A stretch of 53,866 nt of DNA from Lachnospiraceae bacterium M18-1 (GCA_000403295.2 KE159605.1:1548213-1602078); one strand, 5' to 3'. Shown: positions 41,478-50,707, counted from the first letter of the stretch. Notes: a model not told the origin generated them from the letters alone. A program made the numbers and translations.

Positions 41478-43142
41478 ATGACAAAAAAATGGTGGCATGA
41501 CAAGGTAGCGTATCAGATTTACCCAAAGAGCTTCTGTGATTCCAACGGAGACGGAATCGGCGATCTTCCCGGCATCATCAGCAAGCTGGATTACCTGCAG
41601 GACCTGGGCGTGGACATCATCTGGCTCTCCCCCTGCTACCCCTCCCCACTGGCGGACGAAGGCTACGACATCTCCGATTATTATGATATCGACCCCCGTT
41701 TCGGCACCATGGAGGACATGGACCGGCTCCTGGCCGAGGCCAAAAAACGGAATATGTACATCCTCATGGACCTGGTAGTCAACCACTGCTCCGACGAACA
41801 CGAGTGGTTCAAAAAAGCCTGCGAGAATCCGGAAGGCAAATACGGCAATTTCTTCTATTTAAGAGATAAAAAAGAAGGCGAGCTTCCCACCAACTGGCGC
41901 TCCTACTTCGGCGGCCCTGTGTGGGAGGATCTTCCGGGAACCAACAAGCAGTATCTGCACGTATTCCACAAGAAGCAGCCCGACCTGAACTGGGAGAACC
42001 CGGAGGTCCGCGAGGAAGTCTACAAAAATATCAACTGGTGGCTGGACAAGGGCCTGGGCGGTTTCCGCATCGACGCAATCATCAACATCAAAAAAGCTCT
42101 TCCGTTCCACGATTATGAGCCGGACAGGGAAGACGGATTGTGCACCATAAAGGCTATGCTGAAAGAAGCCGAAGGGATCGGCGAATTTTTAGGAGAAATG
42201 CGTGACCGCACCTTCAAAAAATACGACGCCTTCTCCGTAGGCGAGGTCTTTGACGAAAAGCCCGAAGAGATTCCGGATTTCATCGGGGACAACGGCTATT
42301 TCTCCAGCATGTTCGACTTCAACGAGACCATTTTCGGGGAAAGCGACAAGGGCTGGTACGACATGAAGCAGATCACGCCGGATGATTACAAAAAATGCTG
42401 CTTCGACGCCCAGGCCAAGGTAGGGGACATCGGCTTTTTGTCCAACATCATCGAGAATCATGACGAGCCCCGGGGTGTCAGCCGTTACATTCCCGAAGGA
42501 GACTGCTGCCCGGAAAGCAAAAAGATGCTCGCAGCCCTGAATTTCATGCTCCGCGGCCTTCCCTTCATCTACCAGGGACAGGAACTGGGCATGGAAAACG
42601 TAGCCATTTCCTCGATTGATGAAGTGGATGACATCTCCGCCATCAACGAGTACCAGGTTGCGCTGGATGCAGGCCTGTCTCCGGAAGAGGCGGTAAAAGT
42701 GGTTTCCAAATACAGCCGCGACAATGCCCGCACCCCTATGCAGTGGAGCGACGGGGAAAATGCCGGATTTACCACAGGAAAGCCCTGGCTGAAGGTCAAT
42801 CCGAACTACACCTCCATCAACGCCGCGGCACAGCAGGATGACCCGGATTCCGTGAGGAGCTTTTACAAACAGCTGATCGCCCTGCGCAAGAACCCGGAAT
42901 ACAAGGAAACCGTAGTATACGGGGCGCTGGAACCGGTATGGGAGGATCTGCATAACGTGATGGCATATTACCGCAAAGGCGATAAGACGCTGCTGGTGAT
43001 CGGCAATTACCAGAAGGAAGAACAGAATGTGACTCTGCCGTCTGAATATAAAAAAGTATTACTGAACAACTACTCCGACGTTGCGCAGACTGACGATGCG
43101 ATTCAATTACATGGATACCAGGTATTAGTTTTGGAAATGTAA
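41478..43142 (+). CDS. GH13_31 alpha-glucosidase (alpha-1,4 type predicted)
   Basis: 554 aa, typical length for the oligo-1,6-glucosidase/alpha-glucosidase subfamily. TIM-barrel catalytic residues: nucleophile Asp199 (GGFRIDAI), acid/base Glu256 (SVGEVFD) and Asp329 (IENHDEPR). Calcium-loop signature SNGDGIGDL at about 22-30. The residue after the nucleophile is Ala200; in this subfamily Ala or Thr goes with preference for alpha-1,4 links and Val with alpha-1,6. No signal peptide, so it cleaves imported oligosaccharides. GGAGG precedes the start at 41478. The second enzyme follows after 46 bp. Confidence 0.93.
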   Translation: MTKKWWHDKVAYQIYPKSFCDSNGDGIGDLPGIISKLDYLQDLGVDIIWLSPCYPSPLADEGYDISDYYDIDPRFGTMEDMDRLLAEAKKRNMYILMDLVVNHCSDEHEWFKKACENPEGKYGNFFYLRDKKEGELPTNWRSYFGGPVWEDLPGTNKQYLHVFHKKQPDLNWENPEVREEVYKNINWWLDKGLGGFRIDAIINIKKALPFHDYEPDREDGLCTIKAMLKEAEGIGEFLGEMRDRTFKKYDAFSVGEVFDEKPEEIPDFIGDNGYFSSMFDFNETIFGESDKGWYDMKQITPDDYKKCCFDAQAKVGDIGFLSNIIENHDEPRGVSRYIPEGDCCPESKKMLAALNFMLRGLPFIYQGQELGMENVAISSIDEVDDISAINEYQVALDAGLSPEEAVKVVSKYSRDNARTPMQWSDGENAGFTTGKPWLKVNPNYTSINAAAQQDDPDSVRSFYKQLIALRKNPEYKETVVYGALEPVWEDLHNVMAYYRKGDKTLLVIGNYQKEEQNVTLPSEYKKVLLNNYSDVAQTDDAIQLHGYQVLVLEM

Positions 43143-43188
43143 CACCTGCATTTTACACATAGCATGCTACAGAAAGGAGCTTACAATT

Positions 43189-44856
43189 ATGAATAGAACA
43201 TGGTGGAAAGAAGCAGTGATTTATCAGATTTATCCCCGCAGCTTTATGGACAGCGACGGAGACGGTATCGGCGATCTTCAGGGAATCATCAGCCGTCTGG
43301 ATTACCTCAAATACTTAGGCATCGACGTCATCTGGATGTCCCCGGTCTACAAGTCCCCAAATGATGACAATGGCTATGATATCAGCGATTATCAGGCCAT
43401 CATGGACGAATTTGGAACTATGGAGGATTTTGACGAACTGCTGGCTGCAGCCCATGAAAGAGGCATCAAGATCGTCATGGACCTGGTGGTGAACCACACA
43501 TCCGATGAACACAAATGGTTTGTAGAAAGCCGCAAGTCCACAGACAACCCATACCGCGACTACTACATCTGGCGGGAGGGGAAGGATTCGCAGACCCCGC
43601 CCAACAACTGGGGCTCCTGCTTCAGCGGTTCCGCATGGCAGTATGACGAAGCGACCTCCATGTATTACCTGCACCTGTTTTCCAAGAAACAGCCCGACCT
43701 GAACTGGGATAACCCGAAGGTACGTCAGGAAGTCTTTGACATGATGACCTGGTGGTGCGACAAGGGGATCGACGGATTCCGCATGGACGTGATCAGCATG
43801 ATCTCCAAGGTGAAGGAACTGCCCGACGGCGAGATCAAGGGTCTGTACGGCGACTACGGCCCCTACGCGGTCAACGGTCCCAATGTCCACAAATATCTTC
43901 AGGAAATGAATGAAAAGGTGCTGTCAAAGTACGATATCATGACCGTAGGCGAGACCCCCGAAGTCACCACAGAGCTTGCCAAGCAGTATGCAGGGGAGGA
44001 TACCCGCGAGCTGAACATGGTCTTCCAGTTCGAACACGTCGACACCAAAGGGAAATATGCCAAGTGGACGGATGAAAAAATGCCTCTCACCACCTTGAAA
44101 AATATCTTCACCCGCTGGCAGACAGAGCTCTACGGTACAGCATGGAACAGCCTGTTTCTGGATAACCACGACCAGCCGCGCGCCGTTTCCCGCTTCGGAA
44201 ATGACAGCCCCGAATATCGGGAAGTTTCCGCGAAGATGCTGGCTACCTGCCTTCATATGATGCAGGGTTCCCCCTACGTATACCAGGGGGAAGAGCTGGG
44301 TATGACCAACTACCCGTTCCAGAGCACCTCCGATTTCCGGGATATCGAAAGCGTCAATGCCTACAAGGAATGGTGTGAGAGCGGTATCGTCTCCCACGAG
44401 GACTTCTGGCCCTGCCTCCTCTGGCTCAGCCGTGACAATGCCAGGACCCCCATGCAGTGGGATGACAGCGACCAGGCCGGCTTCACTACCGGGACTCCCT
44501 GGATCGCAGTCAATCCGAACTATAAGGAGATCAACGCCAAGGCAGAGACTGCGGATCCGGATTCCGTATTCCATTATTATAAGAAGCTGATCGCCCTGCG
44601 CAAGCAGACCCCGATCATGGTCTACGGAAAATACGAGCCTATGCTCGAAGACAGCGAGGACTTGTTTGTCTACACCCGGACTCTGGAACAGGAAAAGCTG
44701 CTGGTAGTCTGCAGCTTCACCGACCAGGAAACCGCATTTACCATTCCCGAAGAATTTGCAGGCGCAGATGTACTCATCTCCAATATGGAGCCTGCAGGCA
44801 ATCAGGGTACGGTTACCCTCCGGGCCTACGAAGCATTTGTATTGTGGAAAAAATAA
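43189..44856 (+). CDS. GH13_31 oligo-1,6-glucosidase (alpha-1,6 type predicted)
   Basis: 555 aa, full length. Catalytic Asp200 (GFRMDVI), Glu255 (MTVGETPE) and Asp328 (LDNHDQPR). The residue after the nucleophile is Val201, the marker associated with alpha-1,6 (isomaltose, panose) preference. Together with the upstream Ala-type enzyme it would let the cell clear both link types. Cytoplasmic. Start at 43189 with AAAGGAG; the 46-bp gap before it contains one ATAGCATGCTA motif like those in the YfhO array. A perfect hairpin follows the stop. Confidence 0.93.
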   Translation: MNRTWWKEAVIYQIYPRSFMDSDGDGIGDLQGIISRLDYLKYLGIDVIWMSPVYKSPNDDNGYDISDYQAIMDEFGTMEDFDELLAAAHERGIKIVMDLVVNHTSDEHKWFVESRKSTDNPYRDYYIWREGKDSQTPPNNWGSCFSGSAWQYDEATSMYYLHLFSKKQPDLNWDNPKVRQEVFDMMTWWCDKGIDGFRMDVISMISKVKELPDGEIKGLYGDYGPYAVNGPNVHKYLQEMNEKVLSKYDIMTVGETPEVTTELAKQYAGEDTRELNMVFQFEHVDTKGKYAKWTDEKMPLTTLKNIFTRWQTELYGTAWNSLFLDNHDQPRAVSRFGNDSPEYREVSAKMLATCLHMMQGSPYVYQGEELGMTNYPFQSTSDFRDIESVNAYKEWCESGIVSHEDFWPCLLWLSRDNARTPMQWDDSDQAGFTTGTPWIAVNPNYKEINAKAETADPDSVFHYYKKLIALRKQTPIMVYGKYEPMLEDSEDLFVYTRTLEQEKLLVVCSFTDQETAFTIPEEFAGADVLISNMEPAGNQGTVTLRAYEAFVLWKK

Positions 44857-44865
44857 TAGCCTTAT

Positions 44866-44902
44866 CATACAGAAAAGCTGCCTATGGCAGCTTTTCTGTA
44901 TG
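44866..44902 (+). terminator. Perfect 17-bp hairpin after the alpha-glucosidases
   Basis: CATACAGAAAAGCTGCC (44866-44882) and its exact complement (44886-44902) around TAT. A very stable RNA hairpin nine bases past the stop codon. The trailing T-run is modest (CTCTCATTTTA). Confidence 0.75.
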
Positions 44903-44914
44903 CTCTCATTTTAT

Positions 44915-45012
44915 GTTACTATTCACAGTCATATAAAAATCATCAAACAGCTTCTTACAAGCTGTGCTTGACGAATCTGTCTGCTGATTTTTATATGGCT
45001 GTGAATAGTAAC
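44915..45012. mobile_element. MITE-like palindromic element, copy D (98 bp)
   Basis: 28-bp ends (44915-44942 and 44985-45012) beginning GTTACTATTCACAG are inverted with one mismatch, continuing as CATATAAAAATCA/TGATTTTTATATG. Flanks CATTTTAT at 44907-44914 and 45013-45020 are an exact 8-bp duplication. The interior has one hairpin, ACAGCTT/AAGCTGT. The right duplication abuts the stop codon of the GH13 gene at 45021, so the element sits between two convergent genes without damaging either. Confidence 0.92.
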
Positions 45013-45020
45013 CATTTTAT

Positions 45021-46580
45021 TTAATTCTCTTCCTTCACAAACACTGCAGAAGCCGCCGGAATCACGATCTTCCCTGCTTCTGCTTTCACGCCGCCGCCGT
45101 TCTGGTACAGCACTTCGCCCAGCTTTCCGCTGTATTCAAAGCTTGCTTCCTTTCCCGACGGGTTGAGCACTACCAGCACAGAATCCTTCCCGTCCGTCCT
45201 GCGGTACGCCAGCGGGTACGCATTTTCCTCACAATACAAAAATTCAATCTTCGCCTCGCTCTGCAGCACCGGATTCGTCTGCCTGATCCCGATCAGCTTC
45301 TTCACTTCATGGTATACCGAATCCGGGTCAGCCATCTGCTTCTCTGCCGTCGGCCGATTCTTGTCCGGGTCGATAGGGATATACAGCAGATCCGCTGCCC
45401 CGGCCGAGAATCCTGCGTTCAGGGTACTGTCCCACTGCATCGGGGAGCGGGAGCCTGTCCGGTGGTATCCACCCTCCACAGACACCACATCCGAAAGGTA
45501 TTTCATCCCCAGCTCGTCCCCATAATAGATAAACGGCGCTCCCGGCAGCGACAGCACAAACGCAAACACGATCTTGATCTCCTCCGCGTCCAGCCACTTG
45601 GAAAGCCGATCCATATCATGATTTCCCGACGGCACGCAGATCATGCCCTTGCCGTTGGTTGGTTCGTAGCACATCTTATAATAGTCGATAAAGTCCTTCG
45701 CATTCCCCTTGCCCTCCCGGGAAAAATAGGGGTTATCCGCATGGAACAGGTCTGTATAATGGCTGGGTCCGAAATGCAGCATAAAGTCCATATGGAACCC
45801 GGACCGTAAGCTCCGGTCCGGCTGCCCCCATTCCGAGATCATGGCCGCCTCCGGAAATTCCGTTTTCAAAAAGTCCATGAAATCCTGCCACAGAAGGATC
45901 GTCCCCTCCTGCTCCGGGTCATTTTTCACAAGGGATCCAGCCATATCCACACGGAAACCGTCGCAGCCCAGCTCCAGCCAGAACCGCATGATATCCTTGA
46001 TCGCCTCCCGGGTAGCCAGCGCGTCCTCAGAATCCATCGGCTGCTGCCACTCCGGCTCATCCACCTCGTAGAACCCATAGTTCAGGCAGGGCTGGTGAGA
46101 ATAAAAATTCACAGCAACACAGCCGTCCCGCTGGCTTAAGCCCCGCAGAAAGCCCCGGATGCTGCCCACACCCTCGAAGCTCTTCCATGCCTCATCCGTC
46201 CACACATACCGCCCTGTATACGCATTCTTCTCCGGCTTCAGAGACTCCTGGAACCAGGGATGATCCCAGGAAGTATGCCCCGGAACCAGATCCAGCATCA
46301 CATGCATGTCCCTCCGATGCACTTCCTCAAACAAACGCTTCAGGTCCGCATTCGTCCCGTACCGGGGCGCCACCTTCATGTAGTCGGACACATCATATCC
46401 CGCATCCAAAAACGGGGATTCAAAGCAGGGGTTCAGCCAGATCGCGTTGCAGCCCAGCTCCTGAATATAATCCAGATGGTCTATGATCCCCTGGATATCT
46501 CCGATCCCATCCCCATTGGTATCCGCAAAAGACTGCGGATAAATCTCATAAAACACTGCATTTTTCAGCCAATTTACCAT
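45021..46580 (-). CDS. GH13 alpha-glycosidase
   Basis: 519 aa. GH13 barrel with TNGDGIGDI (calcium loop), nucleophile Asp212 (GFRVDMAGS), acid/base Glu250 (MISEWGQ) and Asp322 (SGNHDMDR). Region I reads LDLVPGHTSWDHPWF, with Gly where most alpha-amylases have Asn before the His, so it is not a standard GH13_31 enzyme like the two facing it. No signal peptide. Last gene of the LacI-controlled transport cluster, so it should act on imported maltodextrin-like or other alpha-glucosides. AGGAGG precedes the start. A large hairpin lies between it and the ATPase gene. Confidence 0.9.
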   Translation of the reverse strand: MVNWLKNAVFYEIYPQSFADTNGDGIGDIQGIIDHLDYIQELGCNAIWLNPCFESPFLDAGYDVSDYMKVAPRYGTNADLKRLFEEVHRRDMHVMLDLVPGHTSWDHPWFQESLKPEKNAYTGRYVWTDEAWKSFEGVGSIRGFLRGLSQRDGCVAVNFYSHQPCLNYGFYEVDEPEWQQPMDSEDALATREAIKDIMRFWLELGCDGFRVDMAGSLVKNDPEQEGTILLWQDFMDFLKTEFPEAAMISEWGQPDRSLRSGFHMDFMLHFGPSHYTDLFHADNPYFSREGKGNAKDFIDYYKMCYEPTNGKGMICVPSGNHDMDRLSKWLDAEEIKIVFAFVLSLPGAPFIYYGDELGMKYLSDVVSVEGGYHRTGSRSPMQWDSTLNAGFSAGAADLLYIPIDPDKNRPTAEKQMADPDSVYHEVKKLIGIRQTNPVLQSEAKIEFLYCEENAYPLAYRRTDGKDSVLVVLNPSGKEASFEYSGKLGEVLYQNGGGVKAEAGKIVIPAASAVFVKEEN

Positions 46581-46607
46581 TTTATGCTCCTCCTTATTTA
46601 CAAAGAA

Positions 46608-46674
46608 AGCCCTGAAAGATCATTCCGGTCCCGGTCTCACCTAAAACCATAACGAAAGCTTCTCTTTCAGGGCT
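46608..46674 (-). terminator. Hairpin between msmK and the GH13 gene
   Basis: AGCCCTGAAAGA (46608-46619) pairs perfectly with TCTTTCAGGGCT (46663-46674) across a 43-nt loop. On the minus strand it is followed by TTCTTTG. It may partly end the msmK transcript and lower GH13 expression. A second, smaller stem (ATTCAC/GTGAAT within AACTG/CAGTT, about 46757-46793) lies directly after the msmK stop. Confidence 0.5.
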
Positions 46675-46794
46675 CAATCATTTTTATTACAGTAACTCAG
46701 AACAGTGCCAGATCATCATGCGGCTTTTGCGCATGTATGTGAAACGGCTGTAAATCGTAACTGCCGATCCATTCACTGCTGTGAATCGCAGTTC

Positions 46795-47895
46795 TTAGTG
46801 GCAGATCGCCTGCTCTGTCTCCTTATCGAAGAAATGCGCATGATCCATATTTGCTGCGATCCGGTAAGCACCTCTCTCCGGCTGCTCTCCGGCTGCCGGG
46901 ATCTTCACGATGATCCGGATATCATTCACAGACATATACAGGTTATAATCCGCACCCAGCAGCTCGCTGAAGCTCATCTCCGCATCCATCGCATTGTCCT
47001 CGGTCAGCATATCCTGTCCCAGGAAATCCTCTGGACGCAGGCCCATGATCACTCTCTTGCCGGCATACGGCGCAAGCGCGCTGCACTTAAATTCCGGAAC
47101 CGCCAGCTTGTTCTTGCCGAGCACCGCATACAGCCTGCCGTTTTCCTTCGCGATCTCCACATCCAGGAAGTTCATCTGCGGGCTTCCGATAAATCCTGCT
47201 ACAAACAGGTTCACCGGCTGCTCATACAGAACCTGCGGCGTATCAAACTGCTGCACGATCCCGTCCTTCATGACTACGATGCGGTCGCCCATGGTCATCG
47301 CTTCTGTCTGGTCATGTGTTACATACACAAACGTAATGTTCAGCCTCTGGTGAAGCTTTGCGATCTCCGTTCTCATGGAAGCACGGAGCTTTGCATCCAG
47401 GTTGGAAAGCGGTTCATCCAGCAGGAATACTGCAGGATTCCGGACCATGGCGCGCCCCAGGGCCACACGCTGTCTCTGGCCTCCGGAAAGCTCTTTTGGC
47501 TTCCGAGTCAGCAGATGCTCCAGATCCAGGATCTTCGCCGCCTCATGCACACGCTTGTCGATCTCAGCCGGATCCTCTTTTCGGAGCTTTAAGCCAAACG
47601 CGATGTTCTTATACACATTCATATGCGGATACAACGCATAATTCTGGAATACCATCGCAATATCACGATCCTTGGACGGCACCTTGTTCATCAGCCGGTC
47701 GCCGATATACATTTCCCCTTCCGTTATGGACTCCAGCCCCGCGATCATACGCAGAGTGGTAGATTTTCCACAACCGGACGGCCCGACCAGAATAATAAAT
47801 TCTTTATCTTTTATTTCTAAGTTCAAATTCGGGACAACCGGCGAGGTCGCACCCTCATAAGTCTTTGTCACATTCTCAAAACGAATCGAAGCCAT
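46795..47895 (-). CDS. msmK: Sugar ABC transporter ATP-binding protein, MsmK/UgpC type
   Basis: 366 aa from the ATG at 47895 (GGAGG eight bases upstream; the TTG at 47910 is part of that site). Walker A GPSGCGKST (about 38-46), signature LSGGQRQRVALGRAM, Walker B VFLLDEPLSNLD, switch His in YVTHDQTEAM, and C-terminal regulatory OB-fold region (about 235-366). It hydrolyses ATP to drive CUT1-type sugar importers. This is the only sugar ATPase in the window. MsmK-type ATPases serve several transporters, so it may also power the rhamnoside permeases at 13221-14923, which lack one. Confidence 0.94.
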   Translation of the reverse strand: MASIRFENVTKTYEGATSPVVPNLNLEIKDKEFIILVGPSGCGKSTTLRMIAGLESITEGEMYIGDRLMNKVPSKDRDIAMVFQNYALYPHMNVYKNIAFGLKLRKEDPAEIDKRVHEAAKILDLEHLLTRKPKELSGGQRQRVALGRAMVRNPAVFLLDEPLSNLDAKLRASMRTEIAKLHQRLNITFVYVTHDQTEAMTMGDRIVVMKDGIVQQFDTPQVLYEQPVNLFVAGFIGSPQMNFLDVEIAKENGRLYAVLGKNKLAVPEFKCSALAPYAGKRVIMGLRPEDFLGQDMLTEDNAMDAEMSFSELLGADYNLYMSVNDIRIIVKIPAAGEQPERGAYRIAANMDHAHFFDKETEQAICH

Positions 47896-47932
47896 AATAA
47901 TTTCCTCCAATTGTTAATAGTCACGCAATCAA

Positions 47933-48751
47933 TCAAAATTTTCTTTTCCTCACACCCTTTTCGGCGCTGCCTCCGGCCGCCGGATTGCTTCCCTGTCCCG
48001 GGTACGCCTGCCGGTTCCAGTCCGGATTCGAATAACTGCTCTCCTGGAAAAACACCTCCGCACTCCGGTGCTCCTCATCTATAAATACGGCCTCCTTCGG
48101 AGCCTCATGCTTCACTTCCAGCTTTTCCGGATCGATCCTCTGAAAAGCTCTCTGGAAAAAGAAACTGTTCAGGTAGGCCACGATCCCGAACCCCATCATT
48201 CCCCACAGGAATACGGCCAGATTGAGGCCATCCGGGTTCATGAAGAAAGAAATATAAACCGCCGCTATGACCAGCAAAATGCTGAGTATTGTCCACGGCA
48301 GCGCCGCGATACTGAGCAGCCATGCATTTTTCAGAGTATTTTTCACATGATTCGCATACCTGGCCTGCAGCGGGAACAGATATTGAAACCCGAAGAGGAA
48401 CAAGATGCACATCATGAAGAAGCTGATCCGGTAAACCCTCCCCATCATGCCTCCCATACTGGACACGATCAGATAATAGATCCCCAGGAATGCAAATGCC
48501 GCCAGGCACAGCAGCCAGATCACGGTTGCCTGCTTAAAATTCCGCCGGAACGCATCCCAATACTGCTTGACGATGATATCATCCTCATCATCCGTCAATA
48601 TCGCCTGCATGCAGGCGTACAAAGCCGCCAGCGCCGCTCCGACCGTAAACAGCGGCAGCGAAAGAAGACAGAACACAATATTGCACAGGATAATGTTCGC
48701 CAGCTTTCTCAAGGCATTCATCAGCGGTCCGTTCATATCAAATAAACTCAT
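47933..48751 (-). CDS. YesL family membrane protein (DUF624)
   Basis: 272 aa with five to six hydrophobic segments in the first 200 residues and a hydrophilic tail (VKHEAPKEAVFIDEEHRSAEVF). Conserved DUF624 start: LMNALRKLANIILCNIVFCLLSLPLFTVGAALAALY. YesL-type genes sit within CUT1 sugar transporter operons across Firmicutes, as here between the permeases and the ATPase. The role is unknown; an accessory function in transport is inferred from this position. AAAGGAG precedes the start. Confidence 0.88.
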   Translation of the reverse strand: MSLFDMNGPLMNALRKLANIILCNIVFCLLSLPLFTVGAALAALYACMQAILTDDEDDIIVKQYWDAFRRNFKQATVIWLLCLAAFAFLGIYYLIVSSMGGMMGRVYRISFFMMCILFLFGFQYLFPLQARYANHVKNTLKNAWLLSIAALPWTILSILLVIAAVYISFFMNPDGLNLAVFLWGMMGFGIVAYLNSFFFQRAFQRIDPEKLEVKHEAPKEAVFIDEEHRSAEVFFQESSYSNPDWNRQAYPGQGSNPAAGGSAEKGVRKRKF

Positions 48752-48779
48752 AGCGGGCTCCTTTCCGATAAAGAAGCAT

Positions 48780-49640
48780 TTACTTAATTGCGCCTTCTAC
48801 CATTCCATTCATGATCTGCTTCTGAGCGACCAGGAAAATGATCACCATCGGGATGATCGCCAGCAATGCGGCTGTCAGGATCAGATCCCACTGTTTTACA
48901 TAGGAACCCACGAAAGCCTGTACCGCAACCGGAAGAGTCTTCACCTTACCGTTCTGTCCCAGCATCAGGGAAGGCAGAAGGTAGTCATTCCAGATCCACA
49001 TACCATTCAGGATCGTAACGGTAGTGATGACCGGTGTCAAAAGCGGGAAGATGATACGGAAGAACGTGCCCTCCGGAGAACATCCGTCGATGGATGCCGC
49101 CTCTTCCAGCTCATAGGGGATACCCTTGATAAAACCAGTCAGGATAAATACGGTCATAGCGCCGCCGAATCCGCAGTATGCGAACACGATCCCCGGGATG
49201 GACTGCAGCAGAGAGATTCCCACAAAATTACCTACATCACGGAAGGTAGAGATCAGCGGCAGCATAACAACCTGGAACGGAATGATCATGGACGCAATGA
49301 AGATCATGTAGATCGTCGTGGACCATTTCGTCTTGTTCCGGCAGATGACCCATGCAGCCATACCGCCGAACAGCGCCAGCACGACCAGGGAGATCACGGT
49401 AATGATCACGGACGTGCCGAATGCATACCAGAAATTAAAGTTCGAGTTATTTATAACTGAGGAGAGATTTGACATCAGCTGTGAAATGCTGACACCCTCA
49501 AAGCCTACCGGACTGGAGACAATACTGTTCGCGTTCTTGAACGTGTTCATTACTACCAGATAAAACGGGAACAGAGTATACAGCGCAACGACGATGCCGA
49601 TCACAGTCAGGATGATCTTTCTTGATTTCTTCATTTCCAT
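48780..49640 (-). CDS. Carbohydrate ABC transporter permease, MalG type
   Basis: 286 aa, six membrane segments. EAA loop ELEEAASIDGCSPEGTFFRI in the second half. Ends QKQIMNGMVEGAIK, the usual MalG tail. The start overlaps the stop of the upstream permease (TAATG), so they are translationally coupled. Part of the LacI-controlled cluster. Confidence 0.94.
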   Translation of the reverse strand: MEMKKSRKIILTVIGIVVALYTLFPFYLVVMNTFKNANSIVSSPVGFEGVSISQLMSNLSSVINNSNFNFWYAFGTSVIITVISLVVLALFGGMAAWVICRNKTKWSTTIYMIFIASMIIPFQVVMLPLISTFRDVGNFVGISLLQSIPGIVFAYCGFGGAMTVFILTGFIKGIPYELEEAASIDGCSPEGTFFRIIFPLLTPVITTVTILNGMWIWNDYLLPSLMLGQNGKVKTLPVAVQAFVGSYVKQWDLILTAALLAIIPMVIIFLVAQKQIMNGMVEGAIK

Positions 49641-50707
49641 TACATCTCCACCTCCTTCTTATTAGAGATCCGTACCTGGATGATGGATACAGTTGCCAGG
49701 ATGATAAAGAACAGGACTGCCTTTGCCTGTCCAAGCGCATAGCTGTTCTTGGAGATTGCCGTATTGTAAATATTCAGGGCCAGCATCTGAGTACCATTGG
49801 TCAGATAGCTTCCCATGAAATCTGCCACAGAACCAGTACCGTTTGTCAACGCCATGTTCACATCGAACTGCTTGAATGCAGAAGTCAGTGTCAGGAACGT
49901 ACAGATCGTGATCGTAGACGCGATCATCGGAACCTTGATCTTCATCAGGGTCGTCCATGCATTGGCGCCGTCAATCTGAGACGCTTCCAGCACATCCTTC
50001 GGCACGGTAGTCAGACCTGTAACGTAGATCAGCATGATGTATCCTGCATACTGCCATACATAAACTACAATAATTGCCATAAAAGCAGTCTTTGTATTTG
50101 CCAGGATCGAATTCTGGTGTCCGCTGACTGCAGTCGTGATCTGGACAAACACGTTGTTAAACACGAATTGCCAGATATAACCCAGTACGATACCTCCGAT
50201 CAGATTCGGAAGGAAATATGACGCACGGAAGAAATTCACACCCTTCAGCTTGCTGGTACACAAAAGTGCCAGCGAGAAGCCTACCAGATTGACCAGTACC
50301 ATATTAAAGATCACGAACAGGAAGGTCAGCAATACGGACCATATAAACGCCGGATCTTTAAACATTGTTGTATAATTTGATAACCCTATAAAACCTGAAA
50401 ATTTGATACCGTTCCAATCAGTAAAGGAATAAAAGATACCTAAAAGCAACGGTATGATCACTGTCACTGCAAATGTGAACAGCAGTGGAAACAAAAATAT
50501 AAAATTAATAATACTGCGGTGATGTTCTACTGTCGGGAATAAATACAGTCCGATCAGGAAAGCGATTGCCCCTATGATCAGCAGAGGGCCCCTCATTGTA
50601 TTCCCGCCGCCGGAAAAATCCAGAATCAAAGCTACTACCATTCCAGCCACGCCTGCGGCCAGAAGAACAAGAGACAGCATTTTTCTGCTTGTTGAATTCT
50701 CAGACAT
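49640..50707 (-). CDS. Carbohydrate ABC transporter permease, MalF type
   Basis: 355 aa from the ATG at 50707 with GAGAGGAGC upstream. Two extra N-terminal membrane helices (about 12-62) before the six-helix core, as in some MalF-like proteins. EAA loop DVLEASQIDGANAWTTLMKI. Forms the channel with the MalG protein. 164 bp downstream of the binding-protein gene, with a hairpin between them. Confidence 0.93.
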   Translation of the reverse strand: MSENSTSRKMLSLVLLAAGVAGMVVALILDFSGGGNTMRGPLLIIGAIAFLIGLYLFPTVEHHRSIINFIFLFPLLFTFAVTVIIPLLLGIFYSFTDWNGIKFSGFIGLSNYTTMFKDPAFIWSVLLTFLFVIFNMVLVNLVGFSLALLCTSKLKGVNFFRASYFLPNLIGGIVLGYIWQFVFNNVFVQITTAVSGHQNSILANTKTAFMAIIVVYVWQYAGYIMLIYVTGLTTVPKDVLEASQIDGANAWTTLMKIKVPMIASTITICTFLTLTSAFKQFDVNMALTNGTGSVADFMGSYLTNGTQMLALNIYNTAISKNSYALGQAKAVLFFIILATVSIIQVRISNKKEVEM

